Source: Acidobacteriota bacterium
GTDB lineage: Bacteria; Acidobacteriota; Blastocatellia; Pyrinomonadales; Pyrinomonadaceae
DNA length: 5,848 nt
Assembly: GCA_005790265.1 (NCBI GenBank)
Contig: SXVE01000237.1
Span: 1-5,848 of the forward strand
Direction of reading: 5' to 3'
The translations under genes and the position numbers were made by a program. The notes below the pieces were generated by a model. That model ran no database searches. It was not told the DNA's origin and was given only the letters and a program-made list of their open reading frames with translations. Below, one piece after another: positions 1-4,032 of the stretch (position 1 is its first letter; each line of letters begins with the position of its first letter).

Positions 1-200
1 GCGGTCAAATAACTCGTCGAAAAAACGCTCGCAGTCGCCGCGATCAATGAAACAAGCAAAACCCAAACGATAAAGAAAATCAAACCCGGTTCGGCTTGTT
101 TTTCGGAAAAACCGTTCATTCCGAGCAGCAGAAACAAAAAGAAAAAGACGCCGACGCCGAGATTAATCAAACCGGTCATCAAAAAAGGAATCGCTTTCAT
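1..200 (-). CDS. Small hydrophobic membrane protein, N-terminal part only
   Basis: An open frame reads leftward from an ATG at 200-198 for 66 codons without a stop and leaves the window at base 1, so the C-terminus is missing. The visible protein begins MKAIPFLMTG. It has one strongly hydrophobic segment at about residues 5-28 (rich in F, L, G and V) and a second at about 39-57, joined by a short polar loop containing SEKQAEP. This two-helix layout indicates an integral membrane protein. I do not recognise a family. It lies 86 bases downstream of the desaturase gene on the same strand, so co-transcription is possible, but a TATAAT hexamer in the gap could also give it its own promoter. There is no clear Shine-Dalgarno sequence ahead of the ATG. 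The start and reality of the gene rest on the uninterrupted frame and the coherent hydrophobic pattern. Confidence 0.6.
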   Translation of the reverse strand, partial: MKAIPFLMTGLINLGVGVFFFLFLLLGMNGFSEKQAEPGLIFFIVWVLLVSLIAATASVFSTSYLT

Positions 201-252
201 AATCGAAATTTACGAAAAGATTTTTCCCGATGTTTCCGAATAAATCAATTTT

Positions 253-258
253 ATTATA
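253..258 (-). promoter_or_regulatory. Possible -10 element (TATAAT) upstream of the partial membrane protein gene
   Basis: Read on the minus strand, bases 258 to 253 spell a perfect TATAAT, 52 bases before the ATG at 200. No convincing -35 hexamer is found 16-18 bases upstream and there is no TG extension. In an AT-rich gap such a hexamer can occur by chance, so this is only a candidate. Confidence 0.2.
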
Positions 259-286
259 ATTCGTTCTTCTCGCTGCTCTCGTTATT

Positions 287-1144
287 CTACTCCGCTTTTT
301 TATATTCCGCCGCCGGTTTATCAACATCGAAAAGCCGTATGTTTTTCGCCCAGCCGAGTTTTTCAAAAATGCGAATCGTGATCCAGTTCATATCGAATTG
401 ATACCACTGCAGACCGTGACGCGCGGAAGTCGGACACGCGTGATGATTGTTGTGCCAGCCTTCGCCGAACGTGAGCCACGCGACAAACCAGTTATTCGTC
501 GAATCGTCTTTCGTCTGAAACGGTCGCTTGCCGGAATAATGTGCCAGCGAATTAACGAACCACGTCGTATGCCAGCCGACAACAACGCGCACGAAAACGC
601 CCCATAAAACCGCGCCCCAGCCGCCAATCGCGTAAAGCAAAACGGCGGAAAGTATAATCGGCACGAGATAATAATTCGCCAGCGCGACCTGAAATTTGTC
701 TTTTAATAAATCGGGAACGTATTTTTTGAAAGTCGCCTCGTCGTGATCCTGCGCGCGACCTTTGACGACCCATTCCATATGCGCCCACCAAAAACCGGGA
801 CGCGTCGAATGCGGGTCTTGCTCGGTTTCCGTATGCGCGTGATGAATCCGGTGCGTCGCCACCCATTTCACCGCGTCGTCCTGCATCGACATCGTGCCAA
901 ACGCCGTCAGCGTGTATTCGAGCCACTTCGGAGCCCTAAAACTGCGATGCGTGAGCAGCCGATGATACCCAAGCCCGACGCCGAGACTGCCGACAATCCA
1001 ATTCCCGATCATCATAATGGCGAAATTTTTCCAGCTCATAAAATAAAAAGCCGGAACGCACATCAGATGAAAAGTCGTGACGATAAACAGATTTTTCCAG
1101 TTGATTGAAAGGCGAGGCTTCTCTAGCTCGATGATATTTTGCAT
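287..1144 (-). CDS. Acyl-CoA / acyl-lipid desaturase (delta-9 type membrane fatty acid desaturase)
   Basis: A 285-residue integral membrane di-iron desaturase of the stearoyl-CoA desaturase/OLE1 type, expected to put a cis double bond into a saturated acyl chain using O2 and an electron donor. The three family histidine boxes are complete: HRLLTH (H61, H66), HRIHH (H98, H101, H102) and HNNHH (H231, H234, H235). The extra metal ligand region NSLAH (N198, H202) is also present. Hydrophobic stretches lie at about 20-36 and 41-58 before box 1, and at about 160-195 between boxes 2 and 3, matching the four-helix plan. Length is typical of bacterial members, and there is no fused cytochrome b5 domain, so a separate electron donor is needed. 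The ATG at 1144-1142 has an AAGGGA ribosome site about five bases upstream, which supports the start. The exact substrate and double-bond position cannot be read from sequence. Confidence 0.95.
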   Translation of the reverse strand: MQNIIELEKPRLSINWKNLFIVTTFHLMCVPAFYFMSWKNFAIMMIGNWIVGSLGVGLGYHRLLTHRSFRAPKWLEYTLTAFGTMSMQDDAVKWVATHRIHHAHTETEQDPHSTRPGFWWAHMEWVVKGRAQDHDEATFKKYVPDLLKDKFQVALANYYLVPIILSAVLLYAIGGWGAVLWGVFVRVVVGWHTTWFVNSLAHYSGKRPFQTKDDSTNNWFVAWLTFGEGWHNNHHACPTSARHGLQWYQFDMNWITIRIFEKLGWAKNIRLFDVDKPAAEYKKAE

Positions 1145-1147
1145 TCG

Positions 1148-1177
1148 TTCCCTTTTTCGATTGATAAAATTATTGCA
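1148..1177 (-). promoter_or_regulatory. Candidate extended -10 promoter and ribosome site for the desaturase gene
   Basis: On the minus strand, bases 1177-1169 read TGCAATAAT, an extended -10 (TG-N plus AATAAT, five of six to TATAAT). It would start transcription near 1162, giving a leader of about 18 bases. The Shine-Dalgarno AAGGGA lies at about 1154-1149. No good -35 is visible, as is common for extended -10 promoters. A second -10-like hexamer, TACAAT (1234-1229), lies further upstream and also lacks a good -35. The ribosome site is convincing; the promoter is tentative. Confidence 0.35.
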
Positions 1178-1264
1178 GGTTTAAGAGTAGCAGTTTGAAA
1201 GCGCGGCGAACGTAAGAGTTTTGTAAGAATTGTAATTTAGGTTTTTGCTGTGTGATCGAGGCGT

Positions 1265-1293
1265 TTGACGTCGAAGTGCGAAGCGAATAATAT
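1265..1293 (+). promoter_or_regulatory. Probable sigma-70 type promoter of the DUF1990 gene
   Basis: TTGACG at 1265-1270 (five of six to TTGACA) is followed after exactly 17 bases by TAATAT at 1288-1293 (four of six to TATAAT). The predicted start is near 1300, giving a leader of about 26 bases before the ATG at 1326. This is the best -35/-10 pair in the window. Confidence 0.5.
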
Positions 1294-1297
1294 TCGC
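1283..1297. repeat. 15-bp palindrome over the -10 of the DUF1990 promoter; candidate operator
   Basis: GCGAATA (1283-1289), a single central A (1290) and TATTCGC (1291-1297) form a perfect 7-bp inverted repeat. It overlaps the predicted -10 hexamer, the usual place for a repressor site. I do not recognise the motif as the site of a known regulator. A chance palindrome is possible. Confidence 0.35.
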
Positions 1298-1325
1298 GCG
1301 AAATCGTTTGTGCGATAATAATCGT

Positions 1326-1907
1326 ATGTTTTATTTCAGCAAACCGTCCGAGCAAACAATCGAAAAAATGATTGAGCAACAGTCAGAATTGCCGCTTTCT
1401 TATCGCGAAGTTGGTGAAACGAAAGATTTTGCCGTGCCGCGCGGATTTCCGATCAATCATCTGCGCCGCAAATTAGGAAAAGGCGAAACGGTTTATCGTA
1501 AAGCCGTCGCCGCGCTTTATTCGTGGCAGATGTACGCGCTCGAATGGACGGAAGTGTATCCGAAAAATGCGCGGGCGGCGGAAAATTTAACGACCGCGAC
1601 GCTCGTTAATCATCTCGGATTCTGGTCGCTCAATCCGTGCCGCGTCGTTTACACTCTGCACGAAGAAACCGAATTTTTCCGCCGCGATTCATTCGCCATC
1701 GGAACTTTGCCCGCGCATTCCGAACAAGGCGAAGAACGTTTCACCATCGAACACAGCAAACAAACCGATGTCGTCTGGTATGAACTTTATGCTTTCGCCC
1801 GCGCGCACGACCCGATTGCGAAAATCGGCTTTCCGTTCGTGCCGTTTTTTCAAAAAAGATTTGCGGCGGATTCTTACAAAGCGATGATTTGCGCGATTGA
1901 ATATTGA
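1326..1907 (+). CDS. DUF1990 family protein
   Basis: A 193-residue soluble protein of the DUF1990 family, whose biochemical function is unknown to me. Family features are visible in order: an N-terminal LPLSYREVG at residues 22-30; NHLRRKLGKG at 44-53; a central segment with W67 and W74; and the C-terminal core with GTLPAHSEQGEERF at 126-139, then VWYELYAFARAHDP and a final QKRFAADSYKAM-like stretch. These match the domain along nearly its whole length. No signal peptide or membrane segment is seen. I take the ATG at 1326 as the start, because relatives begin with a short 'MF..KPSE' segment; an in-frame TTG at 1308 adds only six residues. Neither start has a clear Shine-Dalgarno. The gene stands alone, opposed to the desaturase gene and convergent with pta. 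Its only regulatory hint is the palindrome over its promoter. Confidence 0.85.
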   Translation: MFYFSKPSEQTIEKMIEQQSELPLSYREVGETKDFAVPRGFPINHLRRKLGKGETVYRKAVAALYSWQMYALEWTEVYPKNARAAENLTTATLVNHLGFWSLNPCRVVYTLHEETEFFRRDSFAIGTLPAHSEQGEERFTIEHSKQTDVVWYELYAFARAHDPIAKIGFPFVPFFQKRFAADSYKAMICAIEY

Positions 1908-1949
1908 AAGTTTGTCTAAAAATCATCTCAAAAATACCAGTTTACTGCG

Positions 1950-1984
1950 GAGACGCCGTAAAAATTCAAAGAACTCGGCGTCTC
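1950..1984. repeat. Inverted repeat in the convergent gap between the DUF1990 gene and pta
   Basis: GAGACGCCG (1950-1958) and CGGCGTCTC (1976-1984) are perfect 9-bp inverted arms around a 17-base AT-rich loop. The right arm runs on into a second CGGCG (1984-1988), so CGGCG is repeated three bases apart. Because the two neighbouring genes converge here, the hairpin could stop transcripts from both sides. Neither side has a real T-tract, so a classical Rho-independent terminator is doubtful. The sequence style resembles the dispersed 'CTCTGCGTCTCTGCG'-type repeats found in many bacterial genomes, which would make it one copy of a genome repeat family. Confidence 0.55.
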
Positions 1985-2049
1985 GGCGTTAAAAATATTG
2001 TTACCAATTTCTCACTCTGCATTTTTGAAACAGCTTATAATTTAAATGT

Positions 2050-3054
2050 TTATTGTGATTTTCGAGCTTGTGACTGCACCGCCGTAATTGCTACGGCGTC
2101 AACGATGTCTTCGGCTTTGCAGCCGCGTGAAAGGTCGTTGCACGGTCGGTCTAAACCTTGCAGAATCGGTCCGATTGCCGTGCCGCCGGTTAATCGTTCG
2201 GTTAATTTGTAGGCGATGTTTCCGGCGTTTAAGTCCGGGAAAATCAGGACGTTGGCTTTCCCTGCGACGTTTGAACCGGCGGCTTTTGAGTGGGCGATTG
2301 ACGGAACAAGCGCGGCGTCGGCTTGCAGCTCGCCGTCAATGTCGAGGTCGGGCGTGCGCGCGCGAACGGTTTTCGTCGCTTCGACGACTTTATCAATCAG
2401 CGGATGTTTCGCGCTTCCCTTCGTCGAAAATGAAAGCATCGCGACGCGCGGTTCGGCTTGCAGCAGAGCGCGGCACGAATCGGCGGACGCGATGGCGATT
2501 TCGGCGAGTTCGGCGGCGTTCGGATCAATAACGACGCCGCAATCCGAATAAATCATCGCGCCGTCCGCGCCGAATTGTTTGTCTGGCACGACCATCAAAA
2601 AAAACGACGAAACGATTTTAAATCCTTCGCGCACGCCGAGACACCGGAGCGCGGCGGCGACCGTGTGCGCCGTCGTGTTCGTCGCGCCGGCGACCGAACC
2701 GTCGGCTTTGCCTAATTTGACGAGCAGATTTCCGAAGTAAAGCGGGTCTTTCACGGTTTCTTCGGCTTCTTCGAGCGTGACGCCTTTGGCGCGGCGCAAT
2801 TCGTGATAAAATTCGGCGATTTTGCCGAATTCGGCGGATCGGCGATGATCGAGAACTTCAACGCCGTTTAAGTTAACGTTTTCGGCGCTGGCGGCGCCGC
2901 GAATTTTTTGCTCGTCGCCGAGCACGGTGATTCTGGCGATTTTGTCGCGCGCGCATATTTCGGCGGCTTTAATCGTGCGAACGTCTTCGCCTTCGGGCAA
3001 AATAATGTGTTGAATGTCGGATGCGGCGCGCTGGCGAATTTTTTGCAAAATCAT
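2050..3054 (-). CDS. pta: Phosphate acetyltransferase (phosphotransacetylase)
   Basis: A 334-residue short-form phosphotransacetylase that interconverts acetyl-CoA plus phosphate with acetyl phosphate plus CoA in the cytoplasm. Family signatures run the whole length: LPEGED at 19-24, DPLYFGNLLVKLGKADG at 103-119, the SFSTKGSA segment at 208-215, DGELQADAALVP at 240-251, IFPDLNAGNIAYK at 271-283, and GPILQGLDRPCNDLSRGC at 295-312. S309, R310 and D316 fall at the positions I recall as active-site residues of the Methanosarcina enzyme. There is no N-terminal DRTGG/CobB-like regulatory region as in long Pta. The related phosphate butyryltransferase is less likely given the close match. The ATG at 3054-3052 fits the family's N-terminus but has no Shine-Dalgarno. 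Acetate kinase, its usual partner, is absent from the window, so the gene appears monocistronic here. Confidence 0.95.
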   Translation of the reverse strand: MILQKIRQRAASDIQHIILPEGEDVRTIKAAEICARDKIARITVLGDEQKIRGAASAENVNLNGVEVLDHRRSAEFGKIAEFYHELRRAKGVTLEEAEETVKDPLYFGNLLVKLGKADGSVAGATNTTAHTVAAALRCLGVREGFKIVSSFFLMVVPDKQFGADGAMIYSDCGVVIDPNAAELAEIAIASADSCRALLQAEPRVAMLSFSTKGSAKHPLIDKVVEATKTVRARTPDLDIDGELQADAALVPSIAHSKAAGSNVAGKANVLIFPDLNAGNIAYKLTERLTGGTAIGPILQGLDRPCNDLSRGCKAEDIVDAVAITAVQSQARKSQ

Positions 3055-3075
3055 AGGTTTATTAATAATCGTTAA

Positions 3076-3103
3076 ATGATAGCTGATAAATAATAAACGG
3101 CAA
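3076..3103 (-). promoter_or_regulatory. Candidate promoter of pta
   Basis: Read on the minus strand, TTGCCG (3103-3098), a 16-base spacer and TATCAT (3081-3076, five of six to TATAAT) form a plausible promoter. Transcription would start near 3069, leaving a very short leader of about 15 bases. This fits the lack of a Shine-Dalgarno before the pta ATG. The -35 is weak (four of six). Confidence 0.35.
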
Positions 3104-3113
3104 ATCTAAAAAC

Positions 3114-3142
3114 TTGCTCAAACGGCGGCTATTTCCTAGACT
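3114..3142 (+). promoter_or_regulatory. Weak promoter candidate for the DUF1232 gene
   Basis: TTGCTC (3114-3119), a 17-base spacer and TAGACT (3137-3142) are spaced correctly but match the consensus only three and four of six. The position, about 34 bases before the start codon, is sensible. It lies back to back with the pta promoter candidate. Confidence 0.25.
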
Positions 3143-3166
3143 GATAAAAGTTTAATTAAAATAAAA

Positions 3167-3172
3167 AAGGGG
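3167..3172 (+). promoter_or_regulatory. Ribosome binding site ahead of a tandem ATG pair
   Basis: AAGGGG at 3167-3172 precedes ATGATG (3176-3181). Measured from the end of the G run, the first ATG is three bases away and the second six, so the second ATG (3179) is slightly better placed. The choice changes the protein by one methionine only. Confidence 0.55.
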
Positions 3173-3175
3173 AAA

Positions 3176-3733
3176 ATGATGAACGAGAACGAATTGTTAA
3201 ACGAAACAATTGAACCAAATCAAAAAATCTCGCGGCGGCAAAAAAGCGAAGTGAAGCTCCGGATGAAAGGTTTTCTGATGTTTTTGCCGAATATGCTGAA
3301 ATTGCTCGGCAAGCTGCTCGCAGATAGTCGCGTACCGCTCGCTGAAAAAGCGCTGTTTGCGGCGGCGATTGTTTACGTCGTCGTGCCGCTCGATTTTATT
3401 CCGGACGTTTTTCCGTTTATCGGGCAAATTGACGACGTTTATCTCGTCGCGCTCACGCTGCTGCGGCTCTTGAGCAAAACCGATGAAGCGGTCATCAAGG
3501 AAAATTGGTCGGGCGGCGGCGATATTATCGGTTTGGCGAAATCCGTTTCGCGCCTCGCGCCGATGCTTTTGCCGAAACGCGTGGCGCGCGTGCTTTCCGC
3601 CGAAGTCGAGCTTTCGGCGAAAGGCAGAAAACTACACGGAATGGCGAAAAAAGACGAAGCGCTGATCGTTGAAATCGCCGACCGCGAAAGCGAAAAAATG
3701 AAACAGAACGCGCAGATTCCGGCGGCGGATTAA
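3176..3733 (+). CDS. DUF1232 (YkvA-type) membrane-associated protein
   Basis: A 185-residue protein with a DUF1232 domain at about residues 47-110. The signature PLDFIPDVFPFIGQIDD (71-87) contains the family's invariant P-D-x-I-P-D and G-x-x-D-D groups. It is flanked by hydrophobic stretches (about 58-72 and 87-98) that could form a membrane hairpin. The family is widespread and has no agreed biochemical role. The charged N-terminal 30 residues have no signal peptide. The C-terminal 75 residues are amphipathic and rich in K, E, A and L with no domain I recognise. The start is the first of two tandem ATGs behind an AAGGGG ribosome site; the second (3179) is an equally good choice. The gene is opposed to pta and is closed by a strong terminator at 3800, so it appears to be a single-gene transcript. 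Confidence 0.88.
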   Translation: MMNENELLNETIEPNQKISRRQKSEVKLRMKGFLMFLPNMLKLLGKLLADSRVPLAEKALFAAAIVYVVVPLDFIPDVFPFIGQIDDVYLVALTLLRLLSKTDEAVIKENWSGGGDIIGLAKSVSRLAPMLLPKRVARVLSAEVELSAKGRKLHGMAKKDEALIVEIADRESEKMKQNAQIPAAD

Positions 3734-3799
3734 GATTAATCGTAGCGAAAGCGGCGCGTGGTCGAAATATAAACCGCGCCCCATTCGGCAAATTTTGCG

Positions 3800-3848
3800 G
3801 CGGACGAAAAATTCAAAATTCGTCCGCTTTTTCGTTTCTTTTTTTTGC
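3800..3848 (+). terminator. Rho-independent terminator after the DUF1232 gene
   Basis: Arms GCGGACGAA (3800-3808) and TTCGTCCGC (3819-3827) form a perfect 9-bp stem with a 10-base AT-rich loop. A T-rich tract to 3846 follows immediately (TTTTT, then eight consecutive Ts). It is the clearest terminator in the window and separates the DUF1232 transcript from clp. Confidence 0.85.
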
Positions 3849-3930
3849 AGGCAAAGCGCGGCGCAAAAAAAACTTCAAAATCATTCGCTTGACAACTTTT
3901 TTGCGGATTTTAACGGCTTTTATTTGTTTA

Positions 3931-3959
3931 TTGAGCCGTAACACCAATTTTTTTATCTT
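3931..3959 (+). promoter_or_regulatory. Candidate sigma-70 type promoter of the clp gene
   Basis: TTGAGC (3931-3936), 17 bases and TATCTT (3954-3959) give four-of-six matches at both elements with ideal spacing. Transcription would begin near 3966, leaving a 5' leader of about 66 bases. The only Shine-Dalgarno-like sequence, AGAGG at 4012-4016, is 16 bases from the ATG, which is unusually far. Confidence 0.35.
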
Positions 3960-4032
3960 GATAAATTAACCACATCGGTTCAGACTATCCTTCAAAAGCA
4001 ATTTTTCTCGAAGAGGTCGAATCACCAAAAAT

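Larger units (their letters stand above)
3734..4032. other. Non-coding spacer between the DUF1232 and clp genes
   Basis: This 299-base AT-rich gap holds no plausible gene. From the left it contains a weaker inverted repeat, GGCGCG (3753-3758) with CGCGCC (3775-3780). Next comes the strong terminator hairpin at 3800-3827, then an orphan TTGACA at 3889-3894 with no -10 at normal spacing, a promoter candidate at 3931-3959, and a leader of about 66 bases to the clp start. I looked for a CIRCE element (TTAGCACTC inverted repeat) and for a CtsR-type heptad direct repeat, the known heat-shock operators of clp genes, and saw neither. Confidence 0.6.

Noticed and set aside
96..401. Plus-strand 101-residue frame beginning MFFGKTVHSEQQ
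   Set aside because: It crosses from the antisense of the partial membrane protein, over the spacer, into the antisense of the desaturase C-terminus, so its continuity is accidental; it has no ribosome site and no domain.
743..1108. Plus-strand 121-residue frame inside the desaturase gene
   Set aside because: Antisense to the histidine-box region of a convincing desaturase; rich in R, H, M and P with no family resemblance.
1308..1325. TTG at 1308 as the start of the DUF1990 protein
   Set aside because: It adds only MCDNNR ahead of the family-typical MFYFSKPSE start, has no ribosome site, and would leave only about eight bases of leader from the predicted transcription start.
2088..2531. Plus-strand open frames within pta, the longest giving an arginine-rich 147-residue protein
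   Set aside because: They are antisense shadows of pta: composition is low-complexity R/L/S-rich, no domain is visible, and the minus-strand frame is a complete, motif-perfect enzyme.
3753..3780. GGCGCG/CGCGCC hairpin as the DUF1232 terminator
   Set aside because: The stem is only six base pairs with a 16-base loop and no T-tract follows; the hairpin at 3800-3827 is far stronger.
3889..3917. Perfect TTGACA as the -35 of a clp promoter
   Set aside because: At 15-19 bases downstream there is no -10-like hexamer (AACGGC at 17), so it cannot be called a standard promoter; kept only as a curiosity in the leader finding.
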